DNA of 64,000 nucleotides from Melioribacteraceae bacterium (GCA_022181065.1 BQMY01000078.1:62001-126000), one strand, 5' to 3'; shown: positions 42,686-52,260, numbered from the stretch's first letter. The notes: generated from the letters alone by a model not told the origin. Made by a program: numbers and translations.

Positions 42686-43419
42686 ATCCACTCGGTTTTA
42701 ATCACTGCACAAACTTCACGTTTACTATTTAAAACTGAATGAATGTAAGTCAGCGGGGCTTCTTCATTCAGTTTTTTATATCCTATAGTCACCAGGTCTT
42801 CAAGGAGTAATTCTTTTTTGAAGATTACATCTATATTCCCAAGTTCCATTTCATCAGTAATATCTTCCGGAAGGGCTTCAATTGCCAAATCGATGTATCT
42901 AACATTGTTGAGGTGATTATTAATGTCTATGTCACTTTTCCTAACTACATATTCATAAGAATCTTCAAAATTGAGCGCTGGTTTTGGATCGGGAAGTTTT
43001 GTGAATAATTCGGGTCCGTTTTCGCCAATTCCATAAGCTTTCATCACATCAGCATCAATTCGTTTGGTTTTACGAAGTTTACTATCTGTGAATAACCAGA
43101 CTGAATCTGCTTTGACCAGAAGATCATCATCTTCCGAGTAAATTTCGAATTCTCGATTCGCCATAAAAGCTTTATAGGAATATGGGTTAGTAACAAGTTT
43201 TATGTTATCCATAAAAAATGGTTTATCAAAAATTTCAATATTCCACTGGTGTAAAATCCAGGCAACATGTTCAGTGAGGTAATATTGCATGCCGAACCCA
43301 ACATCCTCGGAGTGTAAAAGCGCGATATCTTCAAAATATTTGATCATGGAAGAAATTGAGAGTCTGCCCGAAATATCGCAGTCATAATTATGTATAAAAT
43401 ATTTTCTTTCGTAAGCCAT
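42682..43419 (-). CDS. Acyl-ACP thioesterase (FatA/FatB-like)
   Basis: 245-residue double hot-dog thioesterase that releases free fatty acids from acyl-ACP. The N-terminal half has the DCDISGRLSISSMIKYFEDIALLHSED-type start, and the second hot-dog begins with the family motif DIDINNHLNNVRYIDLAIE, whose Asn-His pair belongs to the catalytic network. Length is normal for bacterial acyl-ACP thioesterases. The upstream barrel gene ends exactly at its start (1-nt overlap). It could feed fatty acid turnover in the envelope. Confidence 0.85.
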   Translation of the reverse strand: MAYERKYFIHNYDCDISGRLSISSMIKYFEDIALLHSEDVGFGMQYYLTEHVAWILHQWNIEIFDKPFFMDNIKLVTNPYSYKAFMANREFEIYSEDDDLLVKADSVWLFTDSKLRKTKRIDADVMKAYGIGENGPELFTKLPDPKPALNFEDSYEYVVRKSDIDINNHLNNVRYIDLAIEALPEDITDEMELGNIDVIFKKELLLEDLVTIGYKKLNEEAPLTYIHSVLNSKREVCAVIKTEWI

Positions 43420-43991
43420 TAAAAACTCCAGCCCGCGTAAAGCGAAATGTTTGTGTATTGTAATTTATGTTCAGTTTCTTCACTGCCTCCAGGTATATTA
43501 TAAAAAAAGTTGGAAGCGCAGAACAAGATTTCGGTGTAAAAATCAGATACCGGATTTAATCCCAGCCCCAATGCGAAATAAGTACCTCCTTCGGCTTCAC
43601 GATTATCTTTGTAGCTGTCACTTGTCGAGAACGCCGAATAACCAATGTGCCCCACAAACTGCGGATTCACAGAAGGGACTGTAAGAAGATTTATTTTTAT
43701 TATGGAATAAAGAGGAATGACGGTTAGCTCCAGATTTTCAATACCTTTCCCGTTTCGAGCCGGTCTGTAAGTTATTCCCGCTCCAAGATCAAAAACCTCT
43801 CCAACCGTCCAGGTACCCTCGAGTGCACCGGAATATGAGTTTTCAACTCGTTCATCAATAAACCCGATAACATATTTAGTATCGACTTTATACTCACCGG
43901 CAAAATCATAACCAATTTTCGCTGTAAGTTTTAATCCTTGAGCGTTGATCGAGAGAACAGCAAAAAGAAAAATTAAAATAAATCGCATCAT
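43419..43991 (-). CDS. Small outer-membrane beta-barrel protein
   Basis: 190 residues: signal peptide 1-17 (ending INAQ), then alternating beta-strands (LKLTAKIGYDFAGEYKV, FDLGAGITYRPA, THFALG-like strands) ending with an aromatic strand SLYAGWSF, the usual C-terminal signal for BAM recognition. No named family. It shares an operon with the acyl-ACP thioesterase (1-nt overlap). A candidate Bacteroidota-type promoter lies upstream (44012-44042). Confidence 0.7.
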   Translation of the reverse strand: MMRFILIFLFAVLSINAQGLKLTAKIGYDFAGEYKVDTKYVIGFIDERVENSYSGALEGTWTVGEVFDLGAGITYRPARNGKGIENLELTVIPLYSIIKINLLTVPSVNPQFVGHIGYSAFSTSDSYKDNREAEGGTYFALGLGLNPVSDFYTEILFCASNFFYNIPGGSEETEHKLQYTNISLYAGWSF

Positions 43992-44011
43992 TATTTCCGT
44001 AATATTAGCAT

Positions 44012-44042
44012 CAAACTTATAACATTATGGAATAATCCGCAA
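44012..44042 (-). promoter_or_regulatory. Candidate Bacteroidota-type promoter of barrel-thioesterase operon
   Basis: On the minus strand, TTG (44042-44040), 20 nt, then TAAGTTTG (44019-44012), an exact match to TAnnTTTG. The gene starts 20 nt downstream. Confidence 0.55.
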
Positions 44043-44083
44043 TGTTGGATCGGGAGTATAACGAAGATATAATTTTAAGCTGC

Positions 44084-44118
44084 AGGAAAAACAAACCCCC
44101 GCCGAAGAGCGAGGGTTT
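44084..44118 (-). terminator. Intrinsic terminator after the Yip1 gene
   Basis: Minus-strand stem AAACCCTCGC with GCGGGGGTTT (one G-U pair) around the 6-nt loop TCTTCG, followed by GTTTTTC. It is 16 nt beyond the Yip1-family stop. Textbook form. Confidence 0.85.
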
Positions 44119-44133
44119 TAGATGAAATGAAAA

Positions 44134-44940
44134 TTATATGAAGTATCTTAAAAATGGTACCATTGAGGATAAGAAATACATAATAACACCCCAACCGAAC
44201 CACACACCCAGCATCATGAGGATATATTTCATCGAGTTATCATCATTGGATATTTTTGCCATACCTATACCGGTTACCGCAAATGCCCAAATTTTAATAG
44301 GTGCTGCTTTTGCCAGCAAGAAAGCAGTGAATGTCGTTTTTTCCATGCCCATAAATGCTGCCACATTTGCGCCATCAACAATATTATCTGTAGCGAACAT
44401 ATAAACAACCATAGCTACAACTTCCAGAATTGTAATATAACCCGGAAGTCCGAACGCCACCAGAGCATGACCATAATCCATCGGGGATTTGTAGGCCACT
44501 TTGAAAATTCCGAAAAAGATCGAAGCAATTAAGAAGAATATTAAGAACCCTGCGATTACCCCAATAACCGAATTCATTACGAGTCCGGCTGACATATTTT
44601 GTTCCATTTGCCCGCGGATCTGTTCAATTTGAGCATCAACCTGCTCCTGACTCATCTGCCCTTCGTCAATTGCTTTTTGAAACTGTTCTTCGATTGCGCC
44701 CATTTGTTTTTCAATAGCTTTCATTTTGAGTACGGGGTTACTCATCACCAAAAATTGTGTGCCTATTGAAAGTGCCACTACTATAATAAGAGGAATTAAC
44801 CAGTCTGTGATTTTTGCCGGAGCACTGGCAATAGCTTTAAAGGTCGCGCCCGGTTCGGTGAAAACACCGACCATTTTATCCATATGGGATATTTCAACCT
44901 CTTCAGCCTCTTCATTGAGATAGTTGTTGTTCTCTTCCAT
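44134..44940 (-). CDS. Yip1-family membrane protein
   Basis: 268-residue membrane protein with about five helices in the C-terminal two thirds. The Yip1-like features are the initial VFTEPGATFKAIASAPA segment and the membrane block starting DWLIPLIIVVALSIG. Between the first and second helices lies a charged helical insert (KAIEKQMGAIEEQFQKAIDE) of about 45 residues. Bacterial members have no established function. It stands alone, bounded by a terminator, with a GGAG ribosome-binding site upstream. Confidence 0.8.
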   Translation of the reverse strand: MEENNNYLNEEAEEVEISHMDKMVGVFTEPGATFKAIASAPAKITDWLIPLIIVVALSIGTQFLVMSNPVLKMKAIEKQMGAIEEQFQKAIDEGQMSQEQVDAQIEQIRGQMEQNMSAGLVMNSVIGVIAGFLIFFLIASIFFGIFKVAYKSPMDYGHALVAFGLPGYITILEVVAMVVYMFATDNIVDGANVAAFMGMEKTTFTAFLLAKAAPIKIWAFAVTGIGMAKISNDDNSMKYILMMLGVWFGWGVIMYFLSSMVPFLRYFI

Positions 44941-45049
44941 TGAGTCTCCTTAATTAAGTGATTTTTTATATATAAAAACAGACGTACAATTGGATGAAAA
45001 GTTTGAGAGTAATTTACATCGATTTTTTTATAGTTGTGCGGGATTTTTA

Positions 45050-45087
45050 AAACAATGCCGAAAAATTCTTTTTTTTCGGCATTGTTT
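45050..45087 (-). terminator. Hairpin after the subtilase gene
   Basis: 11-bp perfect stem (AAACAATGCCG and its complement) with an A-rich 16-nt loop on the minus strand, 26 nt past the subtilase stop, followed by T-rich sequence. Likely terminator. Confidence 0.65.
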
Positions 45088-45113
45088 AACGTAATTGATG
45101 TGGTAGGCGGACT

Positions 45114-47945
45114 TTACTTCAAAAGCATCATTTTTTTGATGTTGGTGTAGTTTGGTGTATCGATGCTGTAGAAATATATTCCGCTCGATAATTTTGAAGC
45201 GTCAAATTTAATAGAGTATGAACCCGCGTTTTGTTCACTGTTTACAAGTGTTGATACTTCACGTCCGAGAATATCAAATACTTTAATCTTCACATATGCG
45301 GCTTCAGGAAGTGAATATTTGATATTTGTAACAGGGTTGAACGGATTCGGGTAGTTTTGAGATATAGCGTATTCTGATGGAATAGTGCTATTGTCACTTA
45401 CTGATGTTACCAGATCACCGTAAAGACTTTTAGCTGCGGCGACAGATGCCTGCAATCCTGCCAGATTGCTATCAGCTGCAATTACAAACGCGACATCAAT
45501 GAAATCATCATTCGCGATAGTGAATGGTCCGCCTGAAACTACCATGGAGATATCCGCCGGACCGGCAGTAGCGATAGAGGTGCCGGAAGAAAGTGTAGTC
45601 CATTTTTCGGCGGTTGTAAAATCGGAATAAATATCGAGTGTTCCCTGGTTATCCATAGGGTAGTAATTGTAATCATCAGAAGAGATAAGTCCAACTCCTA
45701 CATGTGTGTTGATTGAGCTTTGATCCTGGTTATAGGAATAACCAAAGTTGTTGGCGCCATCCCAAGCGGCTACGTTTGTGTTGTAGTTAGCTTCGTCAAT
45801 ATCCCAGTCGAAGAATAGCCCCGCATGAAGACCCGTAATGGTACTTCCCGAAGTATTACGGATAACATATTTAAGCACTAATGATTTATCGTTGGGTTCT
45901 GACGCGAATGAGAATGAATGTAAATCTACTTTCACTCCAATTTTGTCGCTGCCCGCGTTTTCATCTGTGAATATTCCATATCCCTGTTGATCAGCAATTG
46001 CTCCCGGAGTATCGATCAGAAATCCCTGAGCTGTTTTGAAATCGTTGTCGGCAAAATCGGGATTAGCTCCTCGGATAATATCCATTACTTTTGCATCGGA
46101 GGTACCTATCATAAGTCCGCCTTCAAACACCAGGTTTTCACCTTCTCCAAATTTAAATCCATCACCCTGTTGGTTGTCGCTGAAATCATTAAATCCGAGA
46201 CCACCACGACTGGTGATAGTAAGGTGAATTTCATTTCCACTCTGGGTAGCGTAAGTCGGGTTAATTGAAACTTTTGCCCATTGATAATCAGAGTAAGCAC
46301 CATCTTCATATTTAATCAAAATATTAGCGGTACTATTAGCGGGCGCGTTTGGATTAACAGTAAAGGTGAATAGATTGCCCGCATTGCTAAATTCTTCAAG
46401 GGTGTTTTTAGCGCCTGCCGAGAAAGAGCCATTATTTACTGTTATAAGACCAGAACTGTGTTCGATTGAGATTGTGAGGTTTGAGGTGGCACCAAGATAG
46501 TTTGTGAAATCTGCTTCCATAGCAATTGTTTCACCCGGCTCAAATACACCATTGCCATTGCTCTGGTCAACAAAATTAAACGCTGTAGCTCTTACGGATA
46601 TAGCATTTGTGTTTGATACAGCCGCGGCAGCGTCTATTCTTCCGGTACCGATCAAATAATTATAGTTCGGGTTGGTTGAGCTAATATCTTCAGTGGTAAC
46701 TCTTATTTGTTCACCAATCTGCATAGCGTTGTAGTCAGGGAATTGTGTCGCGACCAATCCTGCAAGTCCGGCTACAATAGGACTCGCCATGGATGTACCG
46801 CCAAGAGTTATATAAGTGTCGTTCTGCCATGTAGAATAAACACCTGAGCCGGGGGCAGCAACATCAATTTCAAGACCATAGTTGGAAAATGACGATTTCG
46901 CGTCGGCGGATGTTGTTGACGCAACAGATAAAACACCATCGTAGCTTGATGGATAGTGGGAATCTGTTGTATTGTCATTGCCGGCTGCTGCCACAACGAG
47001 CATATTCTGCTCAAGCGCATAGTTGATAACATCCTGATTGATCCTTGAGTAGTAGTAACCACCCCAGGAGCAATTTGTAATATCGGCGCCATTATCAGCC
47101 GCGTAAACAATACCTTCATAACCATGAGCTATAAGGGCAGTTCCGCTGTTGGAACGGATATTATCCTGCGAAGTTTTTACTGGAAGAATTGAACAGTTGA
47201 AGCCAATTCCAGCACCGTTAACGCCGTTGTCAGTTACCTGTGCGGCATCACCTGCAACGTGTGTTCCGTGATCAGGTCTGTCTTCCATCGGGTTGTTATC
47301 AGGAGTACCAGACAAACCACCGAAATCCCACCCACGGATATCATCGATAAATCCATTGTTGTCGTCATCAACACCGGGCTGACCGTTGGCTTCTGTTTCA
47401 TTTTCGTAAATATTGGCAGCAAGATCGGGATGATCCCAGTCAACGCCTGTGTCATTTATCGCGATTATAGTTGACGCGTCACCTTTCGTTACATCCCACG
47501 CGGCGAAGGCATTGATAATTGTTATATGATACTGCTGAGTAATATTCGGGTCGTTTGGCTCGTATGCAAGCTGATCGAGATAGAACGGCTCGGCGATTTC
47601 AACTTCACTAAGTTTCGAAAGTTTTGCCGCGAGTACTTTTACATTGTAAGGTGAATTATATGTAAGAGTAACCACCTTTGATAATTCAACAGCGGCTTCA
47701 GTTCTGGTGTTTTTGGTTTTGAACGTTCTGGCGACTTCATTGACACCAAATTTTTCCAGTTCTTTCATTAGTACAGAAGGGAGATTAACAGCCCCTTCAG
47801 AAGAAGAAACTGGAGCTTGTACCAGTTTGACTCTCAATTTATTTGCAAAATAGTAGTTCTTGCCATCAAATTTTACTTCGCCGGCAGCAATAATTATGCT
47901 TGAAACGAGAAAAAGAAATAACACATAACGTATGATTTTAATCAT
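45114..47945 (-). CDS. Secreted S8 subtilisin-family protease with type IX secretion C-terminal sorting domain
   Basis: 943-residue exported protease. Signal peptide 1-20, then a propeptide-like domain (about 30-130), the S8 catalytic domain (about 150-460) with the triad Asp165 (NDTGVD), His226 (DHGTHVAG) and Ser385 (GGTSMASP) and the oxyanion Asn323 (AAGND), a beta-sandwich region (about 470-850), and a C-terminal type A sorting domain of about 80 residues (SQNYPNPFNPVTNIKYSLP ... SSGIYFYSI) that ends in KKMMLLK. The sorting domain marks export by the T9SS, with anchoring or release at the cell surface. The substrate is unknown; degradation of proteins outside the cell is likely. No other T9SS component lies in the window. 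Confidence 0.95.
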   Translation of the reverse strand: MIKIIRYVLFLFLVSSIIIAAGEVKFDGKNYYFANKLRVKLVQAPVSSSEGAVNLPSVLMKELEKFGVNEVARTFKTKNTRTEAAVELSKVVTLTYNSPYNVKVLAAKLSKLSEVEIAEPFYLDQLAYEPNDPNITQQYHITIINAFAAWDVTKGDASTIIAINDTGVDWDHPDLAANIYENETEANGQPGVDDDNNGFIDDIRGWDFGGLSGTPDNNPMEDRPDHGTHVAGDAAQVTDNGVNGAGIGFNCSILPVKTSQDNIRSNSGTALIAHGYEGIVYAADNGADITNCSWGGYYYSRINQDVINYALEQNMLVVAAAGNDNTTDSHYPSSYDGVLSVASTTSADAKSSFSNYGLEIDVAAPGSGVYSTWQNDTYITLGGTSMASPIVAGLAGLVATQFPDYNAMQIGEQIRVTTEDISSTNPNYNYLIGTGRIDAAAAVSNTNAISVRATAFNFVDQSNGNGVFEPGETIAMEADFTNYLGATSNLTISIEHSSGLITVNNGSFSAGAKNTLEEFSNAGNLFTFTVNPNAPANSTANILIKYEDGAYSDYQWAKVSINPTYATQSGNEIHLTITSRGGLGFNDFSDNQQGDGFKFGEGENLVFEGGLMIGTSDAKVMDIIRGANPDFADNDFKTAQGFLIDTPGAIADQQGYGIFTDENAGSDKIGVKVDLHSFSFASEPNDKSLVLKYVIRNTSGSTITGLHAGLFFDWDIDEANYNTNVAAWDGANNFGYSYNQDQSSINTHVGVGLISSDDYNYYPMDNQGTLDIYSDFTTAEKWTTLSSGTSIATAGPADISMVVSGGPFTIANDDFIDVAFVIAADSNLAGLQASVAAAKSLYGDLVTSVSDNSTIPSEYAISQNYPNPFNPVTNIKYSLPEAAYVKIKVFDILGREVSTLVNSEQNAGSYSIKFDASKLSSGIYFYSIDTPNYTNIKKMMLLK

Positions 47946-48058
47946 TACATTCCCCGGTTATTGAAATTAATAGTTAAATGATATTATCAAATTGAAAATA
48001 TAAATACAACGGTAAAAAGGGGGCGCTACAGATCACATAAGGGTAAAAAAATGGTTCA

Positions 48059-50116
48059 TTAACCCTTAAGATATTTATACACTTCCATTTGAGACCGGAT
48101 TTTATTCATTCCCTCGGATTGAACGTAAGCGTTTTTATCCTTTTTATCGATTACGCGAGCTTTTGTATTATCTTCTAATTGCAGAGCGATAATTCTGTTT
48201 ATGGTCTCTTTAATCTGTTCATCTTCTATTGGAAAAGCCACTTCAATTCTTCGGCTTAAATTCCTTTTCATCCAATCAGCAGAAGCAGCGTAAATCAGCT
48301 GATCACCGTTGTTATGGAACATATATAATCTGGAGTGCTCAAGATAACGGTCAACAATGCTGATGACTTTTATGTTTTCGCTCTGTCTTTTTACTCCCGG
48401 AACCAGTTTGCATATACCACGTATAATCAGGTTTATTTTAACACCGGCGTTACTTGCTTCGTAAAGCTTGCGGATCATTTTACCGTCTTCGAGGCTGTTC
48501 ATCTTCAGAGTGATCCCCGAAGGATTACCATCTTTGGCAGCGGATATTTCATTATCAACAAGTTTGTTGAATTTTTTGCGCATGTTGAATTGTGCAACAA
48601 GAAGATGTTTGAATTTATAATCACTGCCAATGCGGGATAGATATTTAAATACGTTTTCGACTTCATCGGTAATTTCAGTTTTGGCAGTGAACATGCCCAG
48701 ATCGGTATAAATGTTTGCTGTTTTTTCGTTGAAATTGCCGGTAGCGAGATATGCGTATTGTCTTGACCCGTTATTTTCATTTCTGGTGATTAGTGCTATT
48801 TTGGCATGTACTTTCAGACCGGGAAAGCTGTAGTAAACTTTTACTCCGGCTTTTTCCATTTCCTCAGCCCACCTTATATTAAGCTCTTCATCGAATCTGG
48901 CTTTAAGCTCAACGAATGCAAGCACATCTTTACCATTCTTTGCGGCTTTTATTAATGCTTTGACAACTTTTGAATCTTTTGCTACCCTGTACTGAGTCAC
49001 TTTTATTGAAGTTACTGATTCATCCTCAGCGGCTTCCTCGAGAAAGCGAACAACATAATCATAAGTATGATAAGGATAGTACAAGCCATAATCCTGTTTA
49101 GAGATACTATCAAAAAATGAGGCTGACTCATCCAACGCAGTAATTCTGATTGTCTCAAGTTTTTCGTTTTCCAGTTCCGGTTTGCCCGGATTCGGGAAGG
49201 CGAAAAAGTCATGAAAATTGTGGTATCTACCACCAGGGAAAAGATCTTCCTTTGAAAGGGTGAGTGCTTCCTTAAGGAATTTCAGGAAACTTTCAGGCAT
49301 ATCCGAATCATACAAAAACCGGCTCGGCACACCTGTATCTCTTTTCGCAATCCCTTTTTTTATTTTAGCGAGAAGATTTCCAGAGAATTCGTCATCAATA
49401 TATAATTCGGCGTCACGTGTAAGTTTTATAGAGTAAGAGGATTCGATCTCATATCCCGGGAATAAATAGGGGAGGTTAAATTTGATTATATCATCGAGAA
49501 ACATTACAGGAAATTCACCATCTTCAGAGGGGAGTTCAACAAAGCGGGGGAGTTCGGAAGTGGGAATTTCGATCAAAGCGTATTGAGCGCGTGATTTTTT
49601 TCCGGAAATATTTTCACGTTTCGGTTTTGCCCGCAATTTGACCGCAAGATAAAGATGCTGGTTTCTGAGAAATGGTTGAATTCTATTCTTGATAAGCAGC
49701 ATGGGTGAAATATATTGCTGAACTGAATCGCGGAAATAATCGAGTATCCATTCTTCCTGACGAGGTGATAATCCGGCTTCGTTTGTGAGATAAATTTTTT
49801 CTTCTTTGAGAGCCGGAATAATTTCTTCGATAAATATCTGACCGAAATATTCCTGCTGACTATTAACTGTATTGAAAATATCGTTAAGAAGAGTATCAGG
49901 GTCAAAATCGAGTTCTTTTCGTGATTTCTCTTTAAGTGCGAGAAGACTGCGGAGAGAAGCAACTCTCACACGAAAAAATTCGTCAAGGTTTGATGAGTAT
50001 ATAGCTAAAAACTTAATTCTCTCGTAAAGCGGATTAGATTTATCTGCGGCTTCCTGCAGCACTCTGTAATTAAAAGAAAGCCAGCTAAGTTCTCTGTTAA
50101 AAAGGGTAAAATCCAT
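48059..50116 (-). CDS. ppk1: Polyphosphate kinase 1
   Basis: 685-residue enzyme that makes inorganic polyphosphate from ATP. N-terminal domain starts with FNRELSWLSFNYRVLQEA; the head domain follows; the C-terminal domains carry the phospholipase-D-like motifs with the catalytic His of VHAKIALITR and a second near HSRLYMFHNNGD. The length and all segments match PPK1. It is 17 bp downstream of sixA and belongs to a minus-strand operon starting with the HD-PycTM gene. Polyphosphate is used in phosphate storage and stress tolerance. Confidence 0.95.
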   Translation of the reverse strand: MDFTLFNRELSWLSFNYRVLQEAADKSNPLYERIKFLAIYSSNLDEFFRVRVASLRSLLALKEKSRKELDFDPDTLLNDIFNTVNSQQEYFGQIFIEEIIPALKEEKIYLTNEAGLSPRQEEWILDYFRDSVQQYISPMLLIKNRIQPFLRNQHLYLAVKLRAKPKRENISGKKSRAQYALIEIPTSELPRFVELPSEDGEFPVMFLDDIIKFNLPYLFPGYEIESSYSIKLTRDAELYIDDEFSGNLLAKIKKGIAKRDTGVPSRFLYDSDMPESFLKFLKEALTLSKEDLFPGGRYHNFHDFFAFPNPGKPELENEKLETIRITALDESASFFDSISKQDYGLYYPYHTYDYVVRFLEEAAEDESVTSIKVTQYRVAKDSKVVKALIKAAKNGKDVLAFVELKARFDEELNIRWAEEMEKAGVKVYYSFPGLKVHAKIALITRNENNGSRQYAYLATGNFNEKTANIYTDLGMFTAKTEITDEVENVFKYLSRIGSDYKFKHLLVAQFNMRKKFNKLVDNEISAAKDGNPSGITLKMNSLEDGKMIRKLYEASNAGVKINLIIRGICKLVPGVKRQSENIKVISIVDRYLEHSRLYMFHNNGDQLIYAASADWMKRNLSRRIEVAFPIEDEQIKETINRIIALQLEDNTKARVIDKKDKNAYVQSEGMNKIRSQMEVYKYLKG

Positions 50117-50133
50117 ATAAACTCATTTCGTTT

Positions 50134-50628
50134 TTAGAAGTATTTTTTGGGGAATTCGAAAAACTCGGTTTTCGCGCAATCAGCTTTCAAGTCATTCCAG
50201 CCGGCTATTTCCAGATCAAGTGCGACAATGCCGCTGGTTGGGATATTGTCAATATATTGTTCAGATAAGGTGTTGTTTAATACAGTAAGACCGGGATTAT
50301 GACCTGTGAGCATTACAGATTGACAGGAGTTATCGATTTTACTCAGCATTGCAATCAGTTCGTTTAAACCCGCTTCGTATATAAGTTCAGATGAAACTAT
50401 CTTCTCAAGGGGATAATCGAGTATCATAGCGAAAGTTCTGGCGGTAAAATAGGCTCTGAGTGCCGGACTCGAAACAATTATATCGGGCTTAATATTCTGC
50501 TTGGCGAGAAGCTGCGCCATAAAAGGTACATCGCGTCTGCCTCTGTCATTCAGCGGGCGTTCAAAGTCTGATAACTCCCTGTATTTCCAGCTTGATTTAC
50601 CGTGTCTGACCAGGTAAAGTTTTTTCAT
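50134..50628 (-). CDS. sixA: SixA-type phosphohistidine phosphatase
   Basis: 164-residue histidine phosphatase superfamily protein with the RHG catalytic motif (LVRHGKSSW) at residues 6-14 and the second catalytic His in LTGHNPGL (about 107), typical of SixA. SixA removes phosphate from histidine residues of signalling or phosphotransferase proteins. Here it sits between the HD-PycTM gene (15 bp upstream) and ppk1 (17 bp downstream). SixA-like genes next to ppk are seen in other bacteria. The substrate is unknown. Confidence 0.9.
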   Translation of the reverse strand: MKKLYLVRHGKSSWKYRELSDFERPLNDRGRRDVPFMAQLLAKQNIKPDIIVSSPALRAYFTARTFAMILDYPLEKIVSSELIYEAGLNELIAMLSKIDNSCQSVMLTGHNPGLTVLNNTLSEQYIDNIPTSGIVALDLEIAGWNDLKADCAKTEFFEFPKKYF

Positions 50629-50643
50629 TTCCCTACTCCGTAA

Positions 50644-51885
50644 TTATTCAATGAGTGTACCGATATCGGTGCCCTCGGGATACAGCGCAAAAGCCACGGC
50701 AAAAGCCAATACCGAAATTATAAGTCCGAACATAAAAATGGTGTAGCAAAGCCTGAGGTATTTATATTTTTTGCCAAGCACCTGACCAAGAAAATAGAAG
50801 TCTTTAATCATGCTGGAGTATAAATAATCCTTGTCTTTGATCATTTCCCACATTCCCCAGGTGAAATCATCAAGGTTCATATTGAAGAAATTTCCGAAGA
50901 AAAGAAGGTTTACATTTTTTGATTTAATTTCTTCCGGGGTGAATGTTCCTTCAGTAACTTTTGGTCGGGTCACCAGTATCGCAAAAGTAAGTGTTACAAG
51001 ACTGACGATAGTTAATATAACTGTTGGAATTATGAGGTGCGGATTTGTATCAAGTTTCCTGATCATTACCGAAACAATGATAGTGATTATAATAGTGTTT
51101 ACACTGATCATTATATTGGCTTTGTTATCAGCCATCGCACTGAAACTAACATGTGTCCGCATTACGTTGCGGAACATTGTTTCCACACCCCGCTCAACTT
51201 TTTTAAGTTCATCTTTATCGGGGTCGAGCATCCCTTTTTGCTTATTAATGTCTTTATCCTTGATTTCCGATTTATCCGCTTTTTTCAATTTTTTTCTGAA
51301 CTTTTTCTGAAGTTTGAGGAGATGCTGATTTTTTTGCTCTTCATAATTTTCGCGGGCATACTTCGTAAAAAATTTGTGACTGATCAAAAAGTCGATATTG
51401 TTTTTCAGCCAGTCAAATTCATTAAAAATTTTATCAGAACGTCTCTCGTATTCTATCCTGAAGAGTTCATTTTTATCGAAAAAGTTTTCTTTACCAAAGT
51501 GGAGTAGATCGGCATCACATAAAACTTCCGCGAGAAGGTTCTGCGGTTTTTGCGGAACTTTGGTTGCCAAAATACAATTGGTAACTTTTTCAATTTGTTC
51601 ACGAGGATAATCGTTCTCGGCGAGGAAATTACGGGCATAATCAGCTCCGATCTTCTCATGTTCCTCACATTGTTCAATGTAGCCGAGATCATGAAACCAG
51701 GCAGCGATAGTTACTATTTCAAGTTCAATTTCCGATAGACCGGAAGCTTTACCTATTTCCAATGCGTTATTTACAACTTCAGTGGTGTGCGTGGTATCGT
51801 GATACATGTTTTCAGCGGGCGATTTTTCTTTAAAGAGGTGAGTGACAAATTCCTCTGCCTGCTTGATTATATTGGGATGATTCAT
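50644..51885 (-). CDS. HD-domain protein fused to a Pycsar-effector-like (PycTM) membrane domain
   Basis: 413 residues in two parts. Residues 1-200 form an HD phosphohydrolase domain with metal ligands His33 (TTHTTEV), His65-Asp66 (WFHDLGY) and Asp near 124-126 (CDADLLHFG). A highly charged Lys-rich linker (about 195-230) leads to a PycTM-type module with the ADNKANIMISVNTIII motif (252-267) and membrane helices at about 262-275, 284-305 and 381-400. In the Pycsar anti-phage system this membrane domain kills the cell after sensing cCMP or cUMP; here it is fused to an HD enzyme that could hydrolyse nucleotides. No pyrimidine cyclase is adjacent. Linked to sixA and ppk1, so a housekeeping signalling role is equally possible. 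Confidence 0.85.
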   Translation of the reverse strand: MNHPNIIKQAEEFVTHLFKEKSPAENMYHDTTHTTEVVNNALEIGKASGLSEIELEIVTIAAWFHDLGYIEQCEEHEKIGADYARNFLAENDYPREQIEKVTNCILATKVPQKPQNLLAEVLCDADLLHFGKENFFDKNELFRIEYERRSDKIFNEFDWLKNNIDFLISHKFFTKYARENYEEQKNQHLLKLQKKFRKKLKKADKSEIKDKDINKQKGMLDPDKDELKKVERGVETMFRNVMRTHVSFSAMADNKANIMISVNTIIITIIVSVMIRKLDTNPHLIIPTVILTIVSLVTLTFAILVTRPKVTEGTFTPEEIKSKNVNLLFFGNFFNMNLDDFTWGMWEMIKDKDYLYSSMIKDFYFLGQVLGKKYKYLRLCYTIFMFGLIISVLAFAVAFALYPEGTDIGTLIE

Positions 51886-51986
51886 GCGTTAAATCCAAAA
51901 TTAGTATTATATGGCAATATAACCATAAGTTGTGAAAATAATAATAAATCGTCATCAGGTTCTTTAAGAATGTATTAATAAAATCA

Positions 51987-52229
51987 CTAGTTCTTATCGG
52001 TAAAAGCCCTGTAAATAGCGAGAATAATTACGGCACCGATGATAGCGCCAAAAAATCCGGCGCGTTCCCCCGGATAGTAGAAGCCGAGATACTGTCCGAG
52101 ATAAGTAGCCACAACAGAGCCGCCAATTCCCAGCAGAATAGTTATGATACAACCTTTCGGGTCTTTTCCGGGCATAATAATTTTAGCTATAACGCCAACA
52201 ATAAACCCGATGAGTATAGTCCACAACAT
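51987..52229 (-). CDS. GlsB/YeaQ/YmgE-family small membrane protein
   Basis: About 80 residues with the transglycosylase-associated/GlsB family pattern: an initial LWTILIGFIVGVIAKIIMPG helix, GCIITILLGIGGSVVATYLG, and a final GAIIGAVIILAIYRAF helix. Family members are induced under stress and sit in the membrane; molecular role unclear. I start it at ATG 52229, where GGAG lies 6 nt upstream; the longer in-frame reading overlaps the lexA promoter. It is divergent from lexA and shares its control region. Confidence 0.85.
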   Translation of the reverse strand: MLWTILIGFIVGVIAKIIMPGKDPKGCIITILLGIGGSVVATYLGQYLGFYYPGERAGFFGAIIGAVIILAIYRAFTDKN

Positions 52230-52260
52230 AATTAACTCCGAAAATTTATAAGAAAAATCC

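Noticed and set aside
50644-51885. Calling the HD-PycTM gene a full Pycsar anti-phage system
   Set aside because: The uridylate/cytidylate cyclase required for Pycsar is not adjacent, and neighbours are housekeeping genes; only the effector-like domain is supported.
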